Of a stretch of 64,000 nt of DNA, positions 30,418 to 39,353 are shown piece by piece. Position numbers and translations under genes: made by a program. How positions within the stretch are numbered: position 1 is the stretch's first letter; each line of letters begins with the position of its first letter. The stretch is from contig NZ_NFJT01000002.1 in NCBI RefSeq assembly GCF_002160015.1, positions 62,001-126,000 on the forward strand, written 5' to 3'. The notes under the pieces were generated by a model, which was not told the DNA's origin, did no database searches, and saw only the letters and a program-made list of their open reading frames with translations. This stretch comes from Anaerofilum sp. An201. GTDB lineage: Bacteria; Bacillota; Clostridia; Oscillospirales; Ruminococcaceae.

Positions 30418-32004
30418 ATGATAAAACTGTTGATCGCGGACGATGAACCTCTGGTATTGGCCGGCATGAAATCCATGCTGCCGTGGAACCGGCTGGGCCT
30501 GGAGATCTGCGGCACCGCCCAGAACGGACAGCAGGCGCTGGAGCTGATCCGCCAGTACCGCCCCGAGATCGTCATCACCGACATCAAGATGCCCGTGATG
30601 ACCGGGCTGGAGCTGGCGCAGCACTGCCGCGCGGAGTTTGGCGATCTGCCGCTGTTTATCATGCTGACCAGCTTTGAGGAGTTCAGCTATGTGCGGGAGG
30701 CGATGCACCACGGCGCCATCGAGTATATCGTGAAGCTGGAGCTGACGCCCCAGAGCCTGGAAATGACGGTGCGCAAGGCGATGGAGATGGTGGCCAAGAT
30801 CCAGAACAAGGCCTCTTCCGGCGCGCCGGCCGCCAGTTTGCAGCTGTTCCGCGACAAGTTCTTCACCCGTCTGTGCAACAACATGTTTGAGAACCGCGAG
30901 CAGTTCTGCCGCCAGCACGAGGACCTGGGGCTGCAGTTCGACGCCGAGCGGTATGTGGCGGCCAGCTGCAGCATCACCAACGTGAAGGACATCTCGGCCC
31001 AGCAGCAGCTGACCCTGTGTTCCAGTACGGTGTCGATGGTGCAGGACATCCTGAAAAAGCTGTGCACCTGCCAGGTGACCATCCTGGACGCGCGGCATTT
31101 CAACATCGTTTTCTGGATGACCGCCGAACAGGCGTATGACCTGGAATTCCAGAATCACCTTTTGCAGACAGCTTCCGACACCGCCTCGCGCTATTTCAGT
31201 GTGCGGCTGCTGTGCGGCATCGGCACGCCGGTGGAGGACCCCTTCCTGATCGCCCAGTCGGTGTACAGCGCGCGCTGTGTGCTGGCGGCGGCGACCGAGG
31301 CCCAGCCGGTGCTGAACGCACAGCAGGACCTGGCCGACCAGAACGCCCTGTTCGACTTTTCCGCCTACCGCCTGCGCCTGACAAAAGCCTTTGAAGAATT
31401 GGACGGCACCGTGCTGGAGCAGACGATCAGCGACATCATCGACAGCCTGGAAGGTCATCCGTCCCGCCACATCCAGGCGCTGGACGCCGCGACCAACCTG
31501 CTGTATATGTCGCTGAGCCTTCTGCCGGAGGGGGAAACGCTGCTGAGCAATATCTTCGCCGACCATCCCGACGGATACCGCTCGCTGTACAAATACGTCA
31601 GCACCCACCAGTGCTGCGAGTGGATGCGGCAGCTGCGGGACGGTTTGTGCCAGAACCTGAAAAGCCAGCGCAAGAGCTACAAAAAGCAGGTGGTGGAGAA
31701 CGTGGAGGCGTATATCCGCCAGAACATCCGCAAGCGCCTGACCCTGAACGAGGTGGCTGCGGCCTTCAACTTCAGCCCCAACTACCTGAGCCAGCTGTTC
31801 GCCAAATACGCCGCGCGCGGCTTTGTGGATACCATCACCTCGGAAAAGATCGCCGCCGCCAAGGTGATGCTGGCCGAGCACGATATGAAGATCTACGAGG
31901 TGGCTGAGGCGCTGGGATACGAGAGCGCCTTCTATTTCAGCCGCGTGTTCAAAAAGGAGACCGGCATTTCTCCCCGCGAGTACATCCAGAACACCAGCAA
32001 ATAA
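30418..32004 (+). CDS. YesN-type response regulator with AraC DNA-binding domain
   Basis: 528 residues. The receiver domain has the acidic pocket LIADDEP and phosphoacceptor Asp55 in VITDIKMPVMTG. A long middle region lacks recognised motifs. The C-terminal 100 residues are an AraC-type double helix-turn-helix (LNEVAAAFNFSPNYLSQLFAKY, then YEVAEALGYESAFYFSRVFKKETGISPREY). It should activate the divergent importer-GH88-DUF2264 operon. It abuts the kinase gene with no intergenic base; the TGA of the kinase directly precedes the ATG. Three hairpins follow. Confidence 0.93.
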   Translation: MIKLLIADDEPLVLAGMKSMLPWNRLGLEICGTAQNGQQALELIRQYRPEIVITDIKMPVMTGLELAQHCRAEFGDLPLFIMLTSFEEFSYVREAMHHGAIEYIVKLELTPQSLEMTVRKAMEMVAKIQNKASSGAPAASLQLFRDKFFTRLCNNMFENREQFCRQHEDLGLQFDAERYVAASCSITNVKDISAQQQLTLCSSTVSMVQDILKKLCTCQVTILDARHFNIVFWMTAEQAYDLEFQNHLLQTASDTASRYFSVRLLCGIGTPVEDPFLIAQSVYSARCVLAAATEAQPVLNAQQDLADQNALFDFSAYRLRLTKAFEELDGTVLEQTISDIIDSLEGHPSRHIQALDAATNLLYMSLSLLPEGETLLSNIFADHPDGYRSLYKYVSTHQCCEWMRQLRDGLCQNLKSQRKSYKKQVVENVEAYIRQNIRKRLTLNEVAAAFNFSPNYLSQLFAKYAARGFVDTITSEKIAAAKVMLAEHDMKIYEVAEALGYESAFYFSRVFKKETGISPREYIQNTSK

Positions 32005-32020
32005 CGTTCAACCGCAAAAA

Positions 32021-32060
32021 ACGCCCGTTCTTCTCCTGTGAGAGAAGGACGGGCATTTTT
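32021..32060 (+). terminator. Terminator hairpin 1 after the YesN-type gene
   Basis: GCCCGTTCTTCTC/GAGAAGGACGGGC stem followed by ATTTTTC. Near-copies of this hairpin lie at 32284 and 32545, alternating with two dispersed repeat units. Confidence 0.8.
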
Positions 32061-32094
32061 CAGGCTGTCCATCCGGCAATTCCTTTATGCAGTG

Positions 32095-32280
32095 GGGCAG
32101 CTTCGACCTCATCCGCCCCGCTCGGGCGGGGCACCTTCCCCTGCCAGGGGAAGGCTTTGGATCGAACGGCCGCACCGCTGGGTTTCGCCAAAGGCTTCCC
32201 CCTGGGGGAAAGCTGTCGCCGCAGGCGACGGATGAGGGGAATGCTTTTGCACAGCGCAAGCCATCCCCTTTTCGACAAGC
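32095..32280 (+). repeat. Dispersed non-coding repeat, locus B unit 1
   Basis: From GGGCAGCTTCGACCTCATCC through CTTCCCCTGCCAGGGGAAGG and GCCAAAGGCTTCCCCCTGGG to CATCCCCTTTTCGACAAGCT. With its preceding hairpin it forms a unit of about 262 bp that is tandemly duplicated. The region 32005-32709 contains no credible gene. Confidence 0.85.
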
Positions 32281-32283
32281 TGA

Positions 32284-32322
32284 ACGTCCGTTCTTCTCCT
32301 TGGGAGAGGGACGGGCGTTTTT
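32284..32322 (+). terminator. Terminator-like hairpin 2 between the repeat units
   Basis: CGTCCGTTCTTCTCC...GGGAGAGGGACGGGCG followed by TTTTTC; a near-copy of the hairpin at 32021. Confidence 0.75.
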
Positions 32323-32355
32323 CGGGCTGTCCATCCGGCAATTCTTTTGTGCGGT

Positions 32356-32541
32356 GGGGCAGCTTCGACCTCATCCGCCCCGCTCGGGCGGGGCACCTTC
32401 CCCAGCCGGGGGAAGGCTTTGGGTCGAACGGCCGCACCGCTGGGTTTTGCCAAAGGCTTCCCCCTGGGGGGAAGCTGTCGCCGCAGGCGACGGATGAGGG
32501 GAATGCTTATGCACAGCGCAAGCCATCCCCTTTTCGACAAG
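32356..32541 (+). repeat. Dispersed non-coding repeat, locus B unit 2
   Basis: Second tandem unit, about 95% like the first by eye; CTTCCCCAGCCGGGGGAAGG replaces the CCTGCCAGG centre, keeping the palindrome paired. Confidence 0.85.
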
Positions 32542-32544
32542 CTG

Positions 32545-32586
32545 AACGCCCGTTCTTCTCCCTTGAGAGAGGGGCGGGCGTTTTCG
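32545..32586 (+). terminator. Terminator-like hairpin 3
   Basis: CGCCCGTTCTTCTCCC...GAGAGAGGGGCGGGCG followed by TTTTCG; third copy of the hairpin flanking the repeat units. Confidence 0.75.
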
Positions 32587-32649
32587 CTTGCCCGGAATCG
32601 CGCCGGCGGCAGCGCTCTGTTCCGGGATGTTTAACAGCAAAAACAGAAG

Positions 32650-32690
32650 GGGTCCGCCCCTCCCCTTGGGGGAAGGACGGACCTCCTTGT
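32650..32690 (-). terminator. Probable terminator of the giant surface glycosidase gene
   Basis: GGTCCGTCCTTCCCCC and GGGGAGGGGCGGACCCC form a long imperfect stem 20 nt beyond the stop codon at 32710, followed by TTCTGTTTTTG on the minus strand. Confidence 0.65.
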
Positions 32691-32709
32691 TGCCTATCGC
32701 CGCTGCGGT

Positions 32710-35700
32710 TTACTGGCGGCGCTTTTTCAGCAGCAGTGCACCGGCACAGCTGACAGCCATCATAACGGCGAGTGCGGCGGGAAGCGCCGTGTCGCCGGTG
32801 GCGGGCAGGTTGGTGCTGCCGGAATCCTCACCGGGCGCCTGGGTGGGCGCGGCAGTGGGAGTGGCCGAAGTGTCGGGGCTGGGCACAGGCACCTCGGTGG
32901 GTTCAGCGGTCGGAACCGGGGTCGCGGTGGGCTCGGCGGTCGGCTCCGGAGTCGCAGTGGGCTCAGCGGTCGGGACCGGGGTCGCGGTGGGCTCAGCGGT
33001 CGGTTCCGGGGTCGCAGTGGGCTCAGCGGTCGGTTCCGGAGTCGCGGTGGGCTCGGCGGTCGGTTCCGGGGTCGCGGTGGGTTCCGGCTCGTCGTTCACG
33101 CGGGCAATGGCCAGCAGGTTCATCACCGGGGCCTGGTCGCCGCCGCCCAGCACAGCGCTGATGGTGACGGTGGCGTCCTCGTCCAGCACCAGACGGCCGG
33201 TCTGGATGCTGTCCAGATTGCCGGAGCTGATGGTGAACGGCTCGTTGATGGTGACGCTCTGAGCCTGGCCTTCGCTGTCGGTCCAGGTGGCAACAACCTT
33301 CATAATACGGGTCATGCTCCACCACTCGTGGTATCCGGTGGTGATGTCATAGGTACCGGCGGTCAGCGGCAGGGTGTAGCTGACGGGCAGAGAGGAAGCG
33401 CCGCTGCCCTTGGCGTACAAGCCGGTGCTCAGCTTGTTGTTCGGGTCGGTGTCGCCCTTGACCACAACGTCATCGGCATTGTAGCCCCAATCGCCGGCAG
33501 ACAGAGCCTGATCGGACACGGTGTTCTTCAGGCCGGTCAGCTTGGCGACCGCGTCGTAGACGGGAGAGGAGGCGGCGCCGCTGTCGATGAACCACTCCAG
33601 GCCCTCGGGCACAACTTCCACGCTGGTCTTCACGGTCAGGCGGGTGCCGTCGATGGCGCCGCTGACGGTGACAACGTCATAGGCGGTTGCGAAATCGGCC
33701 TTGTCCATGCTCCAGGTCACGGAGACTTCTTTCTCCTCACCGCCATAGGTGCGGACGGTGATGGTCTCGGGCAGGACAGGCAGGGTGTTCTGCCAAGTGG
33801 CAGTGTGCTCGATCTCGCTCACGACGGCGGCGATGTCGTCATCGGCGGGAGCATAGCGCTCGGAAACCTCGTTGGCGTCCAGCGCGCGGTTGAAGATCTC
33901 GATGTTGTCGAAGCTGCCCTGGAAGTAGGTGTCCGCGCTGTAGAAGGAGCGGCCCAGCCAGGCCTGCACATTGGTGCCGAAATCCAGCACCTGCACGGTC
34001 TTGTCCACGGTGCCGATCAGGGCGCCGTTCTCATACAGGGACATGCTGTCGGGGGTGACCACCAAGGTCATGGTGGCCCAGCGGTCAACGTAGTTGTCGG
34101 AGGTGACGCTGATCTTTTCCTCGCCGTTCCAGCCGGAGTCGGTCATGGCGACATAGGCGCTGTTGCCGCGGATGCGCTCGAACAGATACTGCTGGTCGTT
34201 CTTACCCACAGCAAAGGTGAAGAAGTTGCCGCTGGACTGCTTGGCCAGCACGTCGAAGGAAACGGTGAAGGTGTCGCGGCCGTCAAAGTTCACGGCTTCG
34301 CGGTCGATGGAAGCCCAGGTGCCGGTGGTGCCGTCCAGAGCCAGCACACCGCTCTCGGTGGTGGCGTTGCCGTACAGGGTCAGGCCCTGGTAGCCGGTGG
34401 AGGCATTGGCGGTGAAGATGGGTTCCTCGCTGGGCTCCTCGTCGTTGGGAGCGATCAGGTTGGCGGCAGCGGCGGCCAGCGCAACGCGCGCCAGGTCGAT
34501 CTGCTCCTGGGTGGCGGTCTCGTCGGCCAGCACGGCGGCGGCCTCGTCACGGGCAGCGGCGAATGCGCTCCAGCTGTCCTCGGTGTAGCTGCCCTGTTCC
34601 AGGTCTTTGTACTGGTCGTACACTTCCTGCAGGGTGGCCTTGTCGGTGGTGCCGCCGAGGATGTCGGCATAGGCGTAGATGGCGTCCAGCTGCAGCGTGC
34701 CGGACTTCACCACCACTTTCACCTCGTGGGTGGTATTGGCCAGACCGGTGGCGGTGTAGGTCTCGTAGCGGCGGCCGGTGGCCACGGTGGCGGCGGTCTC
34801 ATACAGCTCGCCGTCCACATACACCTCCAGCTCGGCGCCGGCGCTGTTCGGGCCAACCAGCGCAAAGCCGGTGCCCTGCACGGTGAAGCTGAAGGCGGCG
34901 TCCGCGGCGGTGTTCTTGGAGATGGTGCGGTACCAGTTGTCGGCGCTGCCGGAGCCGGGGTTGTCGATGCTCCAGCTGCCTTCGTAGGTCACGCCGTCGT
35001 CCTGGCCGTCGATCATGGAGGTGGCGTAGGGGATGTAGCCGTTCAGGGTCTTGACTTCGAGGTTGTCGAAGCAGGTCTCGGTCCAGCCGCTGGCCAGCTT
35101 GACGCGGCCGGCGAGCATGGGAGCTTCGTCCACATACTGGGCGACCAGCTCGCCGTCGATGTAGGCCAGGATGGCGGCGCCGCGGCCTTCCATCTTCAGG
35201 GAGTAGCTGTCGGAGGCGGGGACATTGCCCTGGGCCACCACGGTGCTGTACCGCTTCAGGGTCCAGGTGCCGTCGGGCGTTACGGTGAGGGCGTAGCCGT
35301 CATCGTTGGTGCCCATACCGCCCTGGCTGCGGATCACGAGGGTGGCATAGCCGGTGACCTTGGTGACGTCCACGCTGGCGGAGTAGTTCATCCAGCGGAA
35401 GTCGCCCACCATCGTCATCGGGTCGCCGCCGTTCCACTGGCTGACGCCGCGGGTGAGGATCTGGGACAGCTGCCCGTTCTCCACCACCCATGCGCCGTGG
35501 CTGTCCAGCATATAGCGGGGCTCGTTGCCGCGGGAGGTGAGGTAGTCGGTCTTGGTGCTCTCGCCGGTGACGGCATTGTAGACGTCCACATCCGGCTCTT
35601 CGGTGTACTCGAAATTGTCGGCGTACAGGTACTCGTCGTCGGTCACGCCGTTCTCACGGCCGGTGCCGTCGGTGTCCAGCACGTCGCGGTCCTCGTTGTG

Positions 35701-38700
35701 GATGCCTTCCTCAGGCACGCGCTGGGGCTCCACATCCACCAGGGTGGTGGCGGTGACCACGCTGTAGGCCGGGACGGACACATACCACACGCCGTCGGCG
35801 CCCTGTACGGTGCCCTTGTCCTGCATGTAGCTGTCGGTCTCGGTGGCCCACACGCGCAGCTGGGCGTCATCGGCGACGTTCAGGCCGTCGGCGGTGATGC
35901 GGAAGGTCTTGGCGTTCTGGGTGTTGTTGACCACCACCACCGAGAAATCGGTCTTGTCGGGGGCGGCCAGGGTGAGGTAGCTGGCATTGCCGTTGATGCC
36001 GGCGGTCATGTGCTCGTTGTCGCTGCCGCCGAAGGAACCGTAGCTGGCGGCGGGGATGGCGCGCCAGATCTCGTTCTGGGTGGGATCGTTGTCCTCCCAG
36101 CCGGCCTTGGCGAAGGCGGTGAAGTGGGCGGTCATGTAGAGGGCGGGATCGTAGTGGATGTAGCCGCTCCAGGGGTCACGGGCGCTGATGAGCTCCTTGT
36201 GGCCATACTGGATGCCCTCGTAGAAGCTGCCGATGGCAGGCTGGAAGATGTAGTGGGTGCGGCGGGAGGCGGTGAAGGAGTTGATGTAGCCGTCCACCAG
36301 CGCCAGCGGGCTCTGGTAGCCGCCGATGCTCTCGTAGCCGTACTCGGTGGTCTTGTTCTCCTGCAGCTCGCTGTAGCCGAAGGTGGCGCAGCCCTCGCTG
36401 TACCACACCTCCTTGTCGTCCACGTCGGCCATGGCCACATAGTCATCGGTGGCGTTGGTGCGGTAGTGGAAGCCGATGATGTCCACGGCGTCGTACAGCT
36501 CTTCGTCGGCGCGCATGGAGGGCACGATCTGCAGGCCCTTGTTCTCATCGGAGGCGATGATGCGGATGTTGTTGTAGGCGTCGCGGGCTTCCTGGTCCAT
36601 GTAGTCGGGGAACTCGGTCTCACCGGCCACGCGGTCCTCGAACCATTTGATGAACGCCTCGTCGGGGTTGCCGGTCTCGTTGGTGTCCGGGTTCACGAAA
36701 TCCACCACATAGCCATACTTCTCGTAGGCATCGAAGATGGTCTCGCGGTACCAGGTGTACATGGCTTCATAGCCCTGGTTGTCGACGTTGTTGTTCCACT
36801 TGTCCTGCACCCAGCTGGGCATGCCCCAGCGCAGGATGCTGACCTTGACGTCGGGATTGATCTTCTTGGCGTCGGCCGCCATCGCAAAGCCGGGAGAACG
36901 GGAGGCGTCGGCCTCTTCGTCCTCGCTGCGCATGGTGCAGGCCTCGGCGCCGGTGGAGTTGTTGCCGTCGTTGCCCATCTCCATCTTGATATGGGTGAAC
37001 AGCGGGTACTCGCCGCCGAACAGGTACTCCATCATCTCCCAGTACTGCTCGGGGTTCTCGCTCTTATAGTCCAGCAGCAGGTTGCTGGTGCTGTTGCCGT
37101 TCAGCATGCCCCAGCCCTTGTAGGTGAGGCCGTTGATGTTCGCGGCAGCGGCGTCCACGTCGGAGCCGTTGATGGCCACGTCCACCGGCTGCACACGGCT
37201 CAGCTCGCTGTTCAGCTTCTGGGCCATCGCGTCGATCTCGTCCTGACGCTCCACGCCGGGGTTCTCGGCCAGCAGCGCTTCGGCCTCGGCCACAGCCTGC
37301 TCCAGGGCGGCGGTGTCGATGTCGGGAACGCCGGCAACCAGCAGCGCCTTCGCCTGGGCCAGAGCGGTCTCCAGCTCGGCGGTGTTGGCCGGCAGGTTCT
37401 CCTTGGCAGCCTTGCGGGCCGCGGTCTCGGCGATGGCGGTGGCCTCGTCGATGGCCGCATCGGTGACAACGATGTTGTCATACAGGCCTTCCTGGAGGTA
37501 GTTGGTGTCGAAGGAGCGGGCGATATAGCCCACGATGCCTTCCAGCTCGCTCATCTTGAAGCCCACATCGGCCACTTCGGCAGCCTTCTGGCCGTTCAGA
37601 TACACGGTCACGCTGCCGTTGCCGCCTTCGGCCTCGTTGTACACCAGAGCCAGCGCGTTCCAGCCGGTCTTGTCCAGACCCTGCAGGTCCACCAGGTTGG
37701 TGCTGACGCCGCCTTCGTTGCCGCCCCAGCCGAACTTGCCGGACCAGGTGGTGGCGTGCAGGCTGTTGGCGCTGGTGCCCAGCGTGAAGCTGACGCGCTG
37801 GTCCACACGGTTGGGGTCACCGCTGGGCTCGTACATCTTGATGTCGGCCAGCAGGGTGAAGGAGGTGCGTCCGAACAGGTCCTGGGCGTTGTTGATGGTG
37901 GCGTGGTAGTTGTTGGAGTTGTTCCACTGCACATTCACTTCCATCATGTTTCCGCAGCCGGTGACCTGGTTCAGGATGGTGCCGGTGGCGTAGGTGAGGC
38001 CGTCGTTGTCCTCCAGCGGGCCCACCACGTTGCCGGGCAGGTCAACGTCCGGGATCTCGGTGGGCGCGGGGGTCGCGGTGGGGTCGGGCGTTTCGGCCTT
38101 CTCTTCCCCGCTCACGCCCACCCAGCTGACCATGGGGGCCTGTCCGTTCAGGGCAGTCATGGTGTAGGTGACGGTCTGGGCCGTTTCCACCGTGAAGGTG
38201 AACTCGTTCTCCACCTCGGTGCTGCCCACGTTCTGCATGGAACCGGCCTGTTCGGTCTTGCCGTCATGGGTGACGGTGAAGTCCATGCCGCGGGTATTGT
38301 TGGGCTTGGACGCAAACCAGGGGTCCCAGTGGCCGGACACGATGGTGTATTCGCCCGGCTCCAGATACAGCTGGTAGGACAGGGTGTCGCCCGCTTTGTT
38401 GTCGCCGTACAGGAAGGTCTGGCCCTTGTCGGTCACATCCACGCTGTCCAGCGCCTTATTGTTGGGGGCGTCGGTGTAGCCCCAGGTGTTGGAATCGGTC
38501 TTTTTCTGGTCGGCCGCCTGGTTGACGAGGCTGTCGCCCACCAGCGCCTTCACAGCGGAGTAGGGCTCGGTGGCGGCGGTGTCTTCCTGGCTGGAATAGC
38601 TGTCGATGAAGTACACCAGATCTTCGGGCACCACCTCAACGGTATACTCGTTGCCCTGGGTGTCCTGCACCGTGACGGTGCTGTAGGGATCCGCGAAGGT

Positions 38701-38889
38701 GTCGGCAGTGACGCCTTCCGCCCAGGTCACGCCGTCCACCGCAGGCACCTGGCCCACATAGGTGGCGATGTGTCCGCCGGCGGCAAGTGTGACCGGCGAC
38801 TGTGCATACACGGCCAGCGGAACGGCGGTTGTAAAGACCATTGCCGACGCCAGCACAGTGGATGCAATGCGCTTGGTTGATTGACGCAA
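32710..38889 (-). CDS. Giant LPXTG-anchored GH59-like glycosidase, 2059 aa
   Basis: The TTG at 38889 follows AGGAGGAACAG; no ATG fits. A signal peptide is followed by a module (about 60-245) ending in AEIPDVDLPG linkers, a LamG-like domain (about 285-490), a helical FIVAR-like segment, and then a GH59 (galactosylceramidase-type) core. Core matches include RIIASDENKGLQIV, ELYDAVDIIGFHY, KEVWYSEGCATFG and DPWSGYIHYDPALYMTAHFTAFAKAGW. Candidate acid/base is Glu738 (NPDTNE) and nucleophile Glu832 (VWYSEG). Lectin-like domains, a second FIVAR and LamG, an Ig-like domain, a repeat of the first module, PTAEPTATPEP repeats (about 1936-2002), LPATG (about 2027), a membrane span and KKRRQ follow. Sortase-anchored surface beta-galactosidase-like enzyme; substrate unknown. 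Confidence 0.85.
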   Translation of the reverse strand: MRQSTKRIASTVLASAMVFTTAVPLAVYAQSPVTLAAGGHIATYVGQVPAVDGVTWAEGVTADTFADPYSTVTVQDTQGNEYTVEVVPEDLVYFIDSYSSQEDTAATEPYSAVKALVGDSLVNQAADQKKTDSNTWGYTDAPNNKALDSVDVTDKGQTFLYGDNKAGDTLSYQLYLEPGEYTIVSGHWDPWFASKPNNTRGMDFTVTHDGKTEQAGSMQNVGSTEVENEFTFTVETAQTVTYTMTALNGQAPMVSWVGVSGEEKAETPDPTATPAPTEIPDVDLPGNVVGPLEDNDGLTYATGTILNQVTGCGNMMEVNVQWNNSNNYHATINNAQDLFGRTSFTLLADIKMYEPSGDPNRVDQRVSFTLGTSANSLHATTWSGKFGWGGNEGGVSTNLVDLQGLDKTGWNALALVYNEAEGGNGSVTVYLNGQKAAEVADVGFKMSELEGIVGYIARSFDTNYLQEGLYDNIVVTDAAIDEATAIAETAARKAAKENLPANTAELETALAQAKALLVAGVPDIDTAALEQAVAEAEALLAENPGVERQDEIDAMAQKLNSELSRVQPVDVAINGSDVDAAAANINGLTYKGWGMLNGNSTSNLLLDYKSENPEQYWEMMEYLFGGEYPLFTHIKMEMGNDGNNSTGAEACTMRSEDEEADASRSPGFAMAADAKKINPDVKVSILRWGMPSWVQDKWNNNVDNQGYEAMYTWYRETIFDAYEKYGYVVDFVNPDTNETGNPDEAFIKWFEDRVAGETEFPDYMDQEARDAYNNIRIIASDENKGLQIVPSMRADEELYDAVDIIGFHYRTNATDDYVAMADVDDKEVWYSEGCATFGYSELQENKTTEYGYESIGGYQSPLALVDGYINSFTASRRTHYIFQPAIGSFYEGIQYGHKELISARDPWSGYIHYDPALYMTAHFTAFAKAGWEDNDPTQNEIWRAIPAASYGSFGGSDNEHMTAGINGNASYLTLAAPDKTDFSVVVVNNTQNAKTFRITADGLNVADDAQLRVWATETDSYMQDKGTVQGADGVWYVSVPAYSVVTATTLVDVEPQRVPEEGIHNEDRDVLDTDGTGRENGVTDDEYLYADNFEYTEEPDVDVYNAVTGESTKTDYLTSRGNEPRYMLDSHGAWVVENGQLSQILTRGVSQWNGGDPMTMVGDFRWMNYSASVDVTKVTGYATLVIRSQGGMGTNDDGYALTVTPDGTWTLKRYSTVVAQGNVPASDSYSLKMEGRGAAILAYIDGELVAQYVDEAPMLAGRVKLASGWTETCFDNLEVKTLNGYIPYATSMIDGQDDGVTYEGSWSIDNPGSGSADNWYRTISKNTAADAAFSFTVQGTGFALVGPNSAGAELEVYVDGELYETAATVATGRRYETYTATGLANTTHEVKVVVKSGTLQLDAIYAYADILGGTTDKATLQEVYDQYKDLEQGSYTEDSWSAFAAARDEAAAVLADETATQEQIDLARVALAAAAANLIAPNDEEPSEEPIFTANASTGYQGLTLYGNATTESGVLALDGTTGTWASIDREAVNFDGRDTFTVSFDVLAKQSSGNFFTFAVGKNDQQYLFERIRGNSAYVAMTDSGWNGEEKISVTSDNYVDRWATMTLVVTPDSMSLYENGALIGTVDKTVQVLDFGTNVQAWLGRSFYSADTYFQGSFDNIEIFNRALDANEVSERYAPADDDIAAVVSEIEHTATWQNTLPVLPETITVRTYGGEEKEVSVTWSMDKADFATAYDVVTVSGAIDGTRLTVKTSVEVVPEGLEWFIDSGAASSPVYDAVAKLTGLKNTVSDQALSAGDWGYNADDVVVKGDTDPNNKLSTGLYAKGSGASSLPVSYTLPLTAGTYDITTGYHEWWSMTRIMKVVATWTDSEGQAQSVTINEPFTISSGNLDSIQTGRLVLDEDATVTISAVLGGGDQAPVMNLLAIARVNDEPEPTATPEPTAEPTATPEPTAEPTATPEPTAEPTATPVPTAEPTATPEPTAEPTATPVPTAEPTEVPVPSPDTSATPTAAPTQAPGEDSGSTNLPATGDTALPAALAVMMAVSCAGALLLKKRRQ

Positions 38890-39309
38890 TTTCTGTTCCT
38901 CCTCTTGTAAAATTTGTTTTCCACAGAGAGCGGCCACCCTCTGCAGCAAACCTCCAGTTATCACTTTACCACAGAATTTTCTTCAAAAAAATGCAATTTT
39001 TACCTAAAAGCTGTACTATTTCAAGCTGTTGCGTATTTGTGCGTCCGCCGGCGGCAGTGCCTGTTCCGCAGCGGAGCGGCAGCGCAGCCCCTGTCAATAA
39101 AACAACGTTAAATCGCTACTTTTTCATGTTTTGGCCTTGCGGCGCGGCGGCGGAGAGGGCGGGCGGGGGCGATTTCTTTTTGCAGGTTCACCAAAAACAA
39201 CGGCTGTATTTGTGGATTGTGCACACTGTTCGGGCCGTGCCGGACCGCCCGGGGTATCCGTTCACAGCCGTCCGATTTCCTCCTGTCCCCGCGGCCTGCC
39301 CACAAAAAA
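38890..39309. other. Intergenic region with no gene seen
   Basis: About 420 bp between the giant glycosidase start and the VanS-like terminator. The part near 38950-39030 is AT-rich and probably carries the glycosidase promoter (TAAAGT about 75 bp upstream of the TTG), but I cannot place a confident -35. The part at 39040-39100 has a GC-rich imperfect inverted repeat. No ORF with a ribosome site. Confidence 0.4.
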
Positions 39310-39339
39310 ACACCCCTGCGCACGGGGCGCAGGAGGTGT
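39310..39339 (-). terminator. Terminator of the VanRS-like operon
   Basis: ACACCTCCTGCGC/GCGCAGGGGTGT-type stem (imperfect by one base) with the T-run TTTTTTTG on the minus strand, 14 bp after the stop at 39354. Confidence 0.85.
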
Positions 39340-39353
39340 GGAGAATCCGGATG

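Noticed and set aside
28366-31881. 1171-codon minus-strand frame opposite the YesM/YesN genes
   Set aside because: Antisense shadow; the plus-strand proteins have intact kinase, receiver and AraC motifs.
32038-32753. Several 65-198-codon frames inside the tandem repeats (e.g. with GFAKGFPLGGSCRRRRRM)
   Set aside because: Same non-coding repeat translated in several frames; frames are not conserved between copies and no ribosome sites precede them.
32885-33085. Short tandem repeats resembling a CRISPR or minisatellite
   Set aside because: They encode the PTAEPTATPEP cell-wall-spanning repeats in frame; there are no spacers and no cas genes.
33328-38880. 1850-codon open frame on the plus strand opposite the giant glycosidase
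   Set aside because: Antisense shadow of a GC-rich gene; the protein is Val/Gly/His-rich low complexity with no domain, and the opposite strand has a signal peptide, GH59 motifs and LPXTG.
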